From an uncultured Allobaculum sp. (lineage in GTDB: Bacteria > Bacillota_I > Bacilli_A > Erysipelotrichales > Erysipelotrichaceae): a stretch of 5,328 nt of DNA. The notes beneath the pieces were generated by a model that saw nothing but the letters and a program-made list of their open reading frames with translations, made no database searches and had not been told where the DNA came from. The stretch lies in NCBI GenBank assembly GCA_948467695.1, contig CAOKFJ010000150.1, forward strand, positions 1-5,328, read 5' to 3'. Position 1 is the first letter of the stretch; each line of letters opens with the position of its first letter. Below are positions 1-5,328 of the stretch, piece after piece. Position numbers and translations under genes: made by a program.

Positions 1-845
1 TTGTGGACATCCGTCCCGATACCATGAACATTGACGAGAATCTGATCGAAGCGGCTATCACGGATAAAACACGTGCAATTGTCCCCGTCCACTACGCCGG
101 CGTCGCCTGCGAAATGGATACCATCAACGCAATTGCGAAAAAGCATAACCTGAAAGTTGTTGAAGATGCCGCTCAGGGCGTCAACGCTTTCTACAAAGGA
201 AAACCGCTTGGCACGCTAAGCGATTTTGGCTGCTTCAGTTTCCATGAAACCAAAAACTACAGCATGGGAGAAGGCGGCGCCATCCTGATCAACCACGAAG
301 ACAAAATCCTTGATGCGGAAATCATCCGCGAAAAAGGAACCAACCGAAGCCAGTTCTACCGTGGACAGGTCGATAAGTACAACTGGCAGTCCTACGGTTC
401 GAGCTATCTGCCTAGCGAACTTTGCGCCGCATATCTGTACCCTCAGCTTCTCCAGTTCGATGAAATCAACGATAACCGTCTCGCTTCCTGGAATATGTAC
501 TACTCTCTGCTCAAACCGCTCGCAGATCAGGGAAAAATCGAACTGCCGACGGTACCGGCTGAATGCACGCACAACGCGCATATGTTCTACATCAAAGCGA
601 AAGATCTCGATGAGCGCACCGCGCTGATCGATCATCTGGTGTCGCATGGTGTACAGGCCGTATTCCACTACATCCCTCTGCACGCGTCTCCTGCCGGAAA
701 AAAATACGGACGCTTCGTCGGAGAAGATCGCTACACCACAAAAGAAAGCGACCGTCTTGTTCGCCTGCCAATGTTCTATCATCTGAGCGAAGACGATCTG
801 CGCACGGTTGTTAAAGAAATCTTCAACTTTTACAGCCAGCGCTAA
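1..845 (+). CDS. wecE: dTDP-4-amino-4,6-dideoxygalactose transaminase (WecE/RffA type), 5'-truncated by window edge
   Basis: This is the C-terminal part of a PLP-dependent DegT/DnrJ/EryC1/StrS-family aminotransferase. The WecE/RffA branch converts dTDP-4-keto-6-deoxyglucose to dTDP-4-amino-4,6-dideoxygalactose (Fuc4N) in the cytoplasm, using glutamate as amino donor, for surface glycans. Seen in the sequence: the first full codon is at base 3 (GTG), and 280 residues follow. The opening VDIRPDTMNID is an internal motif of the family, so this GTG is not the start; compared with about 376 residues in E. coli WecE, roughly 96 are missing. VVEDAAQG carries the aspartate (residue 55) that contacts the PLP ring nitrogen. 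SFHETKNY carries the Schiff-base lysine (residue 84). IREKGTNRSQF, GQVDKY, NAHMFYIK, FHYIPLH and GEDRYTTKESDR are all characteristic of WecE rather than of other sugar aminotransferases. The reading frame is intact to TAA at 843-845. A terminator follows 59 bases downstream, so this is the last gene of its transcription unit; its partners lie left of the window. The exact sugar product is inferred from family resemblance. Confidence 0.93.
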   Translation, partial: VDIRPDTMNIDENLIEAAITDKTRAIVPVHYAGVACEMDTINAIAKKHNLKVVEDAAQGVNAFYKGKPLGTLSDFGCFSFHETKNYSMGEGGAILINHEDKILDAEIIREKGTNRSQFYRGQVDKYNWQSYGSSYLPSELCAAYLYPQLLQFDEINDNRLASWNMYYSLLKPLADQGKIELPTVPAECTHNAHMFYIKAKDLDERTALIDHLVSHGVQAVFHYIPLHASPAGKKYGRFVGEDRYTTKESDRLVRLPMFYHLSEDDLRTVVKEIFNFYSQR

Positions 846-904
846 TGCATGCCATATGCGATCATCCCTCCGGTGATCTACAGGCAAATTCATCCAGAAT
901 ACGC

Positions 905-944
905 AGGAATGCCCGATCGAGTGACGGCATTCCTTTTTTCTTTT
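905..944 (+). terminator. Rho-independent terminator after wecE
   Basis: AGGAATGCC (905-913) and GGCATTCCT (926-934) form a perfect 9-bp stem with a 12-base loop. The plus strand then reads six T (934-939), C and four more T. It lies 59 bases after the wecE stop and matches a classic intrinsic terminator in the direction of that gene. Confidence 0.88.
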
Positions 945-1108
945 CCCTCGTAGATTTTCTATGCACCGTTGCGGCAGGATATGAATCCATCGAACCTCCC
1001 ACAAAAATCACAAAAACTGCATGGAAAGAACCGTTTTCACTTCAATCGCACGCTCTGTTTTTTCTATAGTTCAATGGTTTTCAAGCGTGTGGTAAATTAT
1101 TATTGTTC

Positions 1109-1136
1109 TGATATTCACGTATAACACTGAATATCA
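1109..1136. promoter_or_regulatory. Perfect 9-bp inverted repeat, possible operator overlapping a -10 box
   Basis: TGATATTCA (1109-1117) and TGAATATCA (1128-1136) are exact reverse complements, separated by ten bases. The spacer contains TATAAC (1120-1125), one base from the consensus -10 hexamer. Seventeen bases before it sits only a weak -35 (TTATTA, 1097-1102). If this -10 is used, transcription would start near 1132 and the leader would be about 50 bases. A dyad around the -10 is typical of a repressor site. No T-run follows the repeat, so it is not a terminator. The repeat is seen directly; the promoter and operator roles are inferred. Confidence 0.4.
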
Positions 1137-1168
1137 ACTCTTTCGCATACTATTTGTTCACTACAATG

Positions 1169-1175
1169 TAAGGAG
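1169..1175 (+). promoter_or_regulatory. Ribosome-binding site of the zinc-ribbon gene
   Basis: TAAGGAG ends five bases before the ATG at 1181. This strong Shine-Dalgarno match fixes the start codon and agrees with the N-terminal CPNC motif beginning at residue 4. Confidence 0.85.
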
Positions 1176-1180
1176 AATTT

Positions 1181-1861
1181 ATGAAACAGTGCCCAAATTG
1201 TTATACCCCTAACGAAGATTACAGTCCCGTATGCAAATCCTGCGGCTATTCGCTGGAATCTGTTGCGGTTCAGGATGAAGACGAACTTACAACCACGCTT
1301 CTTGATCCGATGAGCGGCGGCAATGGCGGAGGTTACAATCCTCAGCCGCAGCCCCAGACTTTCGATCCGTATCAGCCTGCTGGTCCCGCCGGATATCCAG
1401 GCGGATATCCCGAACCTCAGCCGCAGCCCTATATTCCGCCCCAGCCCAATCCGATGCCCAATCCTGCTCCGCAGAAACCGAAAAAGAAGAAAACAGGCAT
1501 TTACATCACCATCGGCGTAATCGTCGCGCTGATCATTGCCGGCGTATGCGCATGGTTCTTCTTCTTTAAAGACACACCCGCCGATGACCCCACTCCGACT
1601 CCCACTACAGAGACAAGTATAAGTTCCGAAGTTGGGCCCGTATTTAAACCAGGAACCTACAAAGCACGTGTAGGTCTGCATATCCGCACTTCTCCGGATT
1701 CCAGCACTTCAGTATCTTCCGAGCTTGCAAAAGGTTCCATCGTTGAGATCACCGACGTCATGGAAATGAAAAACAATACCATCTGGGGCAAGATCGGCAG
1801 CGATCAGTGGATCTGCATGTCCGACAAATCCAAGGTCTACGTTGTTTCTGTTCAGGACTAA
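1181..1861 (+). CDS. Membrane protein: zinc ribbon, Pro-rich linker, one transmembrane helix, extracellular SH3-like domain
   Basis: I do not recognise a named gene; role unknown. The 226-residue product has a clear order of parts. Residues 4-21 hold CPNC and CKSC (Cys 4, 7, 18, 21), a zinc-ribbon knuckle. Residues 45-98 form a Gly-, Pro-, Gln- and Tyr-rich linker with repeated PQPQP and GGY units. KPKKKK (99-104) precedes a hydrophobic helix at about 106-129 (ITIGVIVALIIAGV region). Then comes a short Asp/Pro/Thr spacer, and residues 156-222 form a bacterial SH3-like domain (RVGLHIRTSPDSS near its start, WGKIGSDQWIC near its end). There is no signal peptide. The positive cluster before the helix predicts the zinc ribbon inside the cell and the SH3 domain outside. 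Such bitopic zinc-ribbon proteins are common in Bacillota, and extracellular SH3 domains often bind peptidoglycan; envelope sensing or wall contact is only an inference. The gene stands alone, with a strong ribosome-binding site before it and a hairpin 44 bases after its stop. Its SH3 ending resembles that of the convergent neighbour. Confidence 0.85.
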   Translation: MKQCPNCYTPNEDYSPVCKSCGYSLESVAVQDEDELTTTLLDPMSGGNGGGYNPQPQPQTFDPYQPAGPAGYPGGYPEPQPQPYIPPQPNPMPNPAPQKPKKKKTGIYITIGVIVALIIAGVCAWFFFFKDTPADDPTPTPTTETSISSEVGPVFKPGTYKARVGLHIRTSPDSSTSVSSELAKGSIVEITDVMEMKNNTIWGKIGSDQWICMSDKSKVYVVSVQD

Positions 1862-1904
1862 GCTGTCTGTCAGAATCCGCGCTTTCCATCATCACAAAAA
1901 CACG

Positions 1905-1944
1905 AACGAGGAGATTTCCGTTAACTGGAAATCTCCTCGTTTTT
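1905..1944 (+). terminator. Strong hairpin terminator between convergent genes
   Basis: AACGAGGAGATTTCC (1905-1919) pairs perfectly with GGAAATCTCCTCGTT (1927-1941), a 15-bp stem with a 7-base loop (GTTAACT). On the plus strand it runs into five T (1940-1944), C and TT, ending the zinc-ribbon gene. It lies four bases past the stop of the minus-strand gene. Read in that direction the stem is followed by CGTGTTTTTG, a poorer U tract, so it may serve both genes but is better for the plus strand. Confidence 0.88.
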
Positions 1945-1945
1945 C

Positions 1946-3316
1946 TTATTGCATTGTGGCGTACTGGTACTCCGGATCCTGCAGACAAATCCATCCGCCA
2001 TCGCTTGTCTGTCCCCATGTTTCGCCATCATTCGACTGGCTGTTGATAATCTGTACCACTTCGCCCTGCCTGCGCAAGCCAATCTGTTCGCTCTCTCTAT
2101 TTGGAGCAGAGCGCAGCACCATATCATAATTCAGTATCCAGTTCTGCGGCGACTGCGGCTGCGGTTTATACGGGTAATCGGGATACCAGTCCTGAAGCGT
2201 AATCATTTCAATACTCTTAAAAATATCGTGATTGAAAATGATGGATAATTCGAGTTTGGAAAGAGAATCTGAATCCAGCGCGTACTCTTCTTCATCGGTG
2301 AGTTTTTTCTCAACCAGTTGGCCATTTTCGATTTCCAGACGAGTGATGTTCTTGTCTGTCGCAAAGTTCTGAAAACGAAGTACGCTTCCATTTGAATCCT
2401 GATACAGGATACTGCACGCATTGGAAAACGTGCCGTTGGTTTGGTGATCGATCACCTCCTGAGTAGCGCCATAAACAGTTACTCTCTGGTCCTTGTTTAA
2501 ACCACCGCTTTCCACGAGCAGTTCCATACGTCCATCCTGATTAAAATCTGCAAGAGCAATCCCCCAGTTCAATCCGCCCTGCCAGTTTTCAAACATGCTG
2601 GACATCAAGAGATAGGCGTACAAACTCGAGATGGACTCTTCTCGATAATAGTATCCTCTTGCATATCCAAAAATCGGCGAAAAGAAACTTGGTCCTTCTT
2701 CTGTATACAGCGGATAGTATGCGTCTTTTGTTTGCGCCCATACTGTTCCATCTTCTGCGTTGACCAGATTCACAATCCATGACGAGCGTATTCCCTCAGT
2801 TTCTTCTTTCCCATCCGGATTTGTATACATCTTTGTAGCTTCATCCACACTTGCCGGTATGTCCGGACTCCAAACATAATCACCTTCCAGATTTGCGCGA
2901 ATCGGCTGTTCCAGATCGTGATTATACAGTTCCGTCCACCCTGAGCCATCCGCAAGCGAACCGTAAATGATCGGTGTGTCTGGATTGGACATCGGATATG
3001 TCGCGAGTGTGCGTATACGGAAGGTTTCTCCTGCAGGAATGGTGCCAATCTGATCTCCCGGCTGGCGATTCTCATCCGATGCATACACCGGAATATCCTC
3101 GGAAGCTTTCCACAGACTGCTCAGGTTCACAATCCCCTGGCTGTATGCGTCAGGATCCATCTCTTCTGGAAAAAGATCGTCAATTGTCCTGGTTTTCTGA
3201 CTGCTCGTAAAAGATGCGCTTTGCGCTGAATGATCGCCGTTTGCACACGCGCTGCCTCCTGCCGCAAGAACTGCCGCGATCCACGCTGCCATAATTTTCT
3301 TAGTCTTTGTTTTCAT
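1946..3316 (-). CDS. Exported (putative lipoprotein) protein with SH3-like segments and a Ca-binding-type DxNxDG loop
   Basis: Unrecognised gene, 456 residues from the chosen start. An ATG at 3329-3331 would add five residues (MEVNE), but GGAGG at 3325-3329 overlaps it and sits 8 bases before the ATG at 3314-3316, so the latter is preferred. Residues 1-25 are a signal peptide: KTKTKK, then a hydrophobic Ala-rich core (IMAAWIAAVLAAG). GGSAC ends at Cys 24, a weak lipobox because -3 is Gly; an A-C-A site for ordinary signal peptidase at 25 is the alternative. Residues 63-140 look like an SH3-type domain ending GSGWTELYN; 147-205 may be a second, ending TVWAQTKDAYYPL. Residues 257-266 (DFNQDGRMEL) match the EF-hand/FG-GAP-like DxNxDG loop often seen in 'ALADFNxDG' surface proteins. 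Residues 394-451 form a clearer SH3 domain (VLRSAPNRES, then WGQTSDGGWICL). The protein probably acts outside the membrane; ligand and function are unknown. It converges on the zinc-ribbon gene, whose SH3 domain ends in the same WG-x6-WIC pattern. Confidence 0.82.
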   Translation of the reverse strand: MKTKTKKIMAAWIAAVLAAGGSACANGDHSAQSASFTSSQKTRTIDDLFPEEMDPDAYSQGIVNLSSLWKASEDIPVYASDENRQPGDQIGTIPAGETFRIRTLATYPMSNPDTPIIYGSLADGSGWTELYNHDLEQPIRANLEGDYVWSPDIPASVDEATKMYTNPDGKEETEGIRSSWIVNLVNAEDGTVWAQTKDAYYPLYTEEGPSFFSPIFGYARGYYYREESISSLYAYLLMSSMFENWQGGLNWGIALADFNQDGRMELLVESGGLNKDQRVTVYGATQEVIDHQTNGTFSNACSILYQDSNGSVLRFQNFATDKNITRLEIENGQLVEKKLTDEEEYALDSDSLSKLELSIIFNHDIFKSIEMITLQDWYPDYPYKPQPQSPQNWILNYDMVLRSAPNRESEQIGLRRQGEVVQIINSQSNDGETWGQTSDGGWICLQDPEYQYATMQ

Positions 3317-3324
3317 CTCGTTTA

Positions 3325-3329
3325 CCTCC
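3325..3329 (-). promoter_or_regulatory. Ribosome-binding site deciding the start of the exported SH3 protein
   Basis: On the minus strand GGAGG lies 8 bases before ATG 3316-3314. It overlaps the upstream in-frame ATG at 3331-3329, which has no comparable site of its own, so the downstream ATG is the likely start. Confidence 0.75.
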
Positions 3330-3339
3330 ATGAAGGAAT

Positions 3340-3368
3340 ATTCAAGTCACTGTTCTGTTTGCTTTCAA
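3340..3368 (-). promoter_or_regulatory. Possible sigma-A promoter of the exported SH3 protein
   Basis: On the minus strand TTGAAA (3368-3363; five of six consensus -35 bases) is followed after 17 bases by TTGAAT (3345-3340; four of six -10 bases). Transcription would start near 3333, leaving a leader of only about 17 bases that still includes the ribosome-binding site. The spacing is ideal but the -10 is weak, so this is tentative. Confidence 0.33.
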
Positions 3369-3445
3369 TGTATCGAAAAAAGCGCTAAGCCGGCATCAGA
3401 TGCACATAGTCGTCAGAAAATCAGAAGCTTATTTATCGAAAACAG

Positions 3446-3477
3446 AAAAAACGCTGGAGTTTTTGAATTCTCCAGCG
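3446..3477 (-). terminator. Rho-independent terminator of the leucine-rich-repeat gene
   Basis: On the minus strand CGCTGGAG (3477-3470) and CTCCAGCG (3459-3452) form a perfect 8-bp GC-rich stem with a 10-base loop, followed directly by six T (3451-3446) and then CTGTTTT. It lies 105 bases beyond the stop of the leucine-rich-repeat gene, giving that mRNA a 3' tail of moderate length. Confidence 0.87.
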
Positions 3478-3582
3478 AAAAAGCATTGAACGGCATGTGC
3501 AAACACTTTGTGAATACTGTGTTTGGGTATATCCATCACTTTGCGGTTTGAAAGCTTTTTGATCCTGAGCGGATCTGCACAA

Positions 3583-5328
3583 TTATTTTCCGACCAGGTC
3601 TTCATCGGGCGCGGGCATTGCGTACCATGCAATACCTTCTTCGTCCCAGCCTGCTTTAACCAGATAGTCGTTCTCCTCTTTGTGCGGTGTGTAGTTGTGG
3701 CTTCCGGCTTTGGCGTTTGGATTGTACTGGCGATAGACCGGCACAAGTTTTTCATCATGCGAATACCAGCCAATGCCTTCATATGTCCAGCCGAGTTTAA
3801 CCAGCGCGTCTTTCTCTTTGAGATCAGCGGTGTAGTGGTGATCACCGGCATTTTTGTTATAGAGACGGTATACAGGCGTTGCGGAAACCTTTGGCGAATA
3901 CCAGCCGATTCCTTCGTCCTTCCATCCGGCTCTGACAAGGTATTTGCGTTCCTGTTCATTCTTGGTGTAGAAGTGCTCGCCGGAATTGGGATTGTACAGA
4001 CGCATCATCGCATACGATCCCGTATACTGCGTCAGCCAGATCGTCTCTCCATCATCGGGCTCCGGTATTTCAGTCAGCAGGTACGGTCCCTTTTTGTTGA
4101 GATACCAGCCCGGATCCTTATACATAAGCGCGCATTTTTTCATCAGTTCAAGGGTGTCTTTATTGCCGTGAAAGCGAAGCACCGAATCCGGATTGATCGC
4201 TCTGTTCTGATACGGATCTTTGAGGTTCGAAAGATCGAACGAACTGATATCCACCAGTTTCATATCGCGTCCGGTGTACATCATATCCTGGATATACTCG
4301 AGTGAAGAGGTATCGAAATGATGCAGATCGAGTTCTGAAAGACTGGTGCAGTATTTGAACATTTCACGCATGTCTTTTACCGACCATGTATCAAAACTGG
4401 AGAGATCGAGTTCTGAAAGCCGGTAGCACTGCAGGAACATTTTGCTCATGTTCAAAGCATATGTGGTATCAAACGAACGCAGATCAAGTTTCTTCAATTT
4501 GTAGCAGTTCTCGAACATCTGGGAAAAATCCCGTACCTGTCTGGTATCGAGCGTGATATCAAGTGTTTCCAGTTCGTGACACTCTTTGAACATACGCGTC
4601 GCCCCTTCAAGTTTCGGTGTATCGAAATGCGAGATATCGAGACTCTTGAGTTTCTTGCATCCTTCAAACATGCGATCCATATAGACAACACTGCGGGTAT
4701 CGAACGCGGAAAGATCAAGTTCAGTCAGCGTGCAGCAGTACCAGAACATGTCGTACATGGTCTTTACGGAAGAAGTGCCAAAGTTAGTCAGATCAAGATC
4801 TTTCAGATTAAAGCAGCCTCGAAACATACTGTTCGTTCTTTCGAGAGAGACGAGTCTGCAGTTGTGAAGATTAATATATTCCAGTTGGGAGCATTCATTG
4901 AACATATACTGCATGCTCGTTACTTTCGGACATTCAAAGGAACTCAAATCAAGCTTTTTGATCTTGCAGGCTCCGTCGAACATGGATTCCATGTTCGTTA
5001 CCAAAGATGTATCCCAGCCTGAAACATCGAGATACTGAAGATTGCTCATCCAGTAGAACATATCTTTCATCGTCGTGACGGACGAAGTATCAAAACCGCT
5101 CAGATCAAGCTGCGTTACGTCTGCGTTGCTGAACATTCCGCTCATATCGGTCACTTTCGAGGTATTCCAGCCGCGAAAATTCAGCTTCATCTGGCCAGTC
5201 CCCGCAAACATGTAGCTCATATTCGTAACAGACGAAGTATCCAGAACACTTAGATCAAGGTCTTTCATCTCTCCGTCCTGCGAAATCCAGCAAAACATTC
5301 CGCTCATGTCGACAACATTCGAGGTATC
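3583..5328 (-). CDS. BspA-type leucine-rich-repeat surface protein with C-terminal DUF5648-like repeats, N-terminus outside window
   Basis: The visible 581 residues are the C-terminal part of a large surface protein; the frame stays open to the window edge (DTSNVVD precedes the Met at 5307-5305), so that Met is internal and no start or signal peptide can be seen. Residues are numbered from it. About 1-372 are tandem repeats of near 26 residues with the pattern DTSxVxxMxxMFxxCxxLxxLDLSxF, the BspA/DUF285 ('26-residue repeat', TIGR02167-like) class of Listeria, Mycoplasma, lactobacilli and Bacteroidetes surface proteins. Residues 373-430 are a linker ending the solenoid. Residues 434-563 hold three units of the type YRLYNPNxGxHxYT...LVxAGWxxEGIGWY, matching the DUF5648 repeat. 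The protein ends in DEDLVGK with no LPxTG motif, membrane tail or GW/SLH anchor. Known relatives mediate adhesion or matrix and host binding; adhesion is therefore likely but unproven, and the ligand is unknown. Attachment may be N-terminal, or through the C-terminal repeats. A strong terminator follows. Confidence 0.9.
   Translation of the reverse strand, partial: DTSNVVDMSGMFCWISQDGEMKDLDLSVLDTSSVTNMSYMFAGTGQMKLNFRGWNTSKVTDMSGMFSNADVTQLDLSGFDTSSVTTMKDMFYWMSNLQYLDVSGWDTSLVTNMESMFDGACKIKKLDLSSFECPKVTSMQYMFNECSQLEYINLHNCRLVSLERTNSMFRGCFNLKDLDLTNFGTSSVKTMYDMFWYCCTLTELDLSAFDTRSVVYMDRMFEGCKKLKSLDISHFDTPKLEGATRMFKECHELETLDITLDTRQVRDFSQMFENCYKLKKLDLRSFDTTYALNMSKMFLQCYRLSELDLSSFDTWSVKDMREMFKYCTSLSELDLHHFDTSSLEYIQDMMYTGRDMKLVDISSFDLSNLKDPYQNRAINPDSVLRFHGNKDTLELMKKCALMYKDPGWYLNKKGPYLLTEIPEPDDGETIWLTQYTGSYAMMRLYNPNSGEHFYTKNEQERKYLVRAGWKDEGIGWYSPKVSATPVYRLYNKNAGDHHYTADLKEKDALVKLGWTYEGIGWYSHDEKLVPVYRQYNPNAKAGSHNYTPHKEENDYLVKAGWDEEGIAWYAMPAPDEDLVGK
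3619..4008 (-). repeat. Three DUF5648-like repeats at the protein C-terminus
   Basis: Three units of about 39-40 residues start at residues 434, 479 and 524 of the visible frame. Each has R-x-YN-x-N, a histidine before Y-T, a charged helix ending LVxxGW, and (Y/D/E)EGI(G/A)WY. The third unit has two extra residues (NPNAKAGSHNYT). The repeat is known from C-termini of secreted Bacillota proteins, often beside enzymes or adhesion domains; its function is not established, and wall or carbohydrate binding is a guess. Confidence 0.82.
4192..5328 (-). repeat. Array of at least 14 leucine-rich-repeat units (BspA/DUF285 type)
   Basis: Units begin at a DTS-like motif and carry an MF anchor 10-12 residues later. 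Fourteen units with an MF (or, in the last, MM) anchor are visible, counting one cut by the window edge, followed by one degenerate capping unit (DLSNLKDPYQNR). Most are 24-26 residues, or 72-78 bases. DNA copies are diverged, but a 17-base match (agatcgagttctgaaag) recurs at 4325-4341 and 4403-4419, exactly 78 bases apart, which suggests growth by in-frame duplication. The array continues past the right edge, so the total number is unknown. Confidence 0.88.

Larger units (their letters stand above)
846..1180. other. Intergenic region between wecE and the zinc-ribbon protein gene
   Basis: No convincing gene lies in these 335 bases. The left part holds the wecE terminator. The stretch 945-1060 shows nothing I can name: a 74-codon open frame from 845 overlaps the terminator, has no ribosome-binding site of its own, and its translation resembles no known family. 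The right part is AT-rich and carries the probable control region of the next gene: a 9-bp inverted repeat and a ribosome-binding site. Confidence 0.7.
3332..3582. other. Intergenic region between the two minus-strand genes
   Basis: These 251 bases hold the terminator of the leucine-rich-repeat gene and the possible promoter of the exported SH3 gene, so the two genes are probably transcribed separately although they lie on the same strand. An open plus-strand frame at 3330-3551 encodes 73 residues, but it begins inside the start region of the opposite gene, crosses the terminator stem and has no domain I recognise; I do not call it. Confidence 0.65.

Noticed and set aside
216..1004. Long minus-strand open frame of 262 codons opposite wecE
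   Set aside because: It overlaps the strongly recognisable wecE frame, runs through its terminator, and its translation (rich in Arg, Phe, Val) resembles no family.
1041..1070. Alternative promoter TTCAAT-N18-TATAGT before the zinc-ribbon gene
   Set aside because: The -10 is good (five of six) but the -35 matches only three of six bases; it cannot be preferred over, or excluded against, the site at 1120-1125, so it is not listed as a feature.
1340..1429. 15-base direct repeat (cctcagccgcagccc at 1340-1354 and 1415-1429) and doubled CGGATATCC
   Set aside because: Both lie in the low-complexity Pro/Gln/Gly linker of the zinc-ribbon protein and reflect its repeated peptide units, not a mobile or regulatory element.
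3330..3551. Possible 73-residue plus-strand gene in the intergenic region
   Set aside because: Its start abuts the start of the minus-strand gene, it has no supported ribosome-binding site, and it crosses the terminator stem at 3452-3477.
3561..3575. Inverted repeat GATCC-TGAGC-GGATC just after the stop of the leucine-rich-repeat gene
   Set aside because: The stem is only 5 bp and on the minus strand it is followed by A residues, not T; the hairpin at 3446-3477 is a far better terminator.
3523..4305. Plus-strand open frame of 260 codons opposite the DUF5648-like repeats
   Set aside because: It is the antisense of a clear repeat protein; its apparent internal similarity only mirrors the repeats on the other strand.

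Overview
The window looks like a chromosomal stretch from a Gram-positive, probably host-associated Bacillota bacterium, with GC in the high forties by eye. This rests on strong AGGAG/GGAGG ribosome-binding sites, U-tailed hairpin terminators, a zinc-ribbon/single-membrane-helix/SH3 protein, and a BspA-type leucine-rich-repeat surface protein carrying DUF5648-like repeats. The Erysipelotrichaceae or a related gut/oral lineage would fit, but that is a guess from gene style, not something the sequence proves.

Layout: (1) 1-845, plus strand: the C-terminal three quarters of a WecE/RffA-type sugar-nucleotide transaminase, cut by the left edge, followed by a clear terminator (905-944). (2) 846-1180: a 335-base intergenic region holding that terminator, a perfect 9-bp inverted repeat that brackets a possible -10 box, and a good ribosome-binding site. 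(3) 1181-1861, plus strand: a 226-residue membrane protein with an N-terminal zinc ribbon, a Pro/Gln/Gly-rich linker, one membrane helix and an extracellular SH3-like domain. (4) 1905-1944: a hairpin between two convergent genes. (5) 1946-3316, minus strand: a 456-residue exported, possibly lipid-anchored protein with SH3-like segments at both ends and a DxNxDG calcium-type loop in the middle. (6) 3332-3582: an intergenic region with a strong minus-strand terminator (3446-3477) and a possible promoter. (7) 3583-5328, minus strand: the C-terminal 581 residues of a large surface protein with at least 14 leucine-rich repeats of about 26 residues (BspA/DUF285 type) and three C-terminal DUF5648-like repeats. 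Its N-terminus lies beyond the right edge.

The unifying theme is the cell envelope: a nucleotide-sugar enzyme for surface glycans, two proteins with related SH3-like C-termini that presumably contact wall or extracellular ligands, and a repeat-rich surface protein. The genes do not form one operon; three terminators separate four transcription units. No RNA gene, mobile element or CRISPR array was seen. I found no clear new multi-gene system. The most interesting points are the convergent pair sharing a WG-x6-WIC SH3 ending, the inverted repeat before the zinc-ribbon gene, and the cysteine ladder in the leucine-rich repeats.
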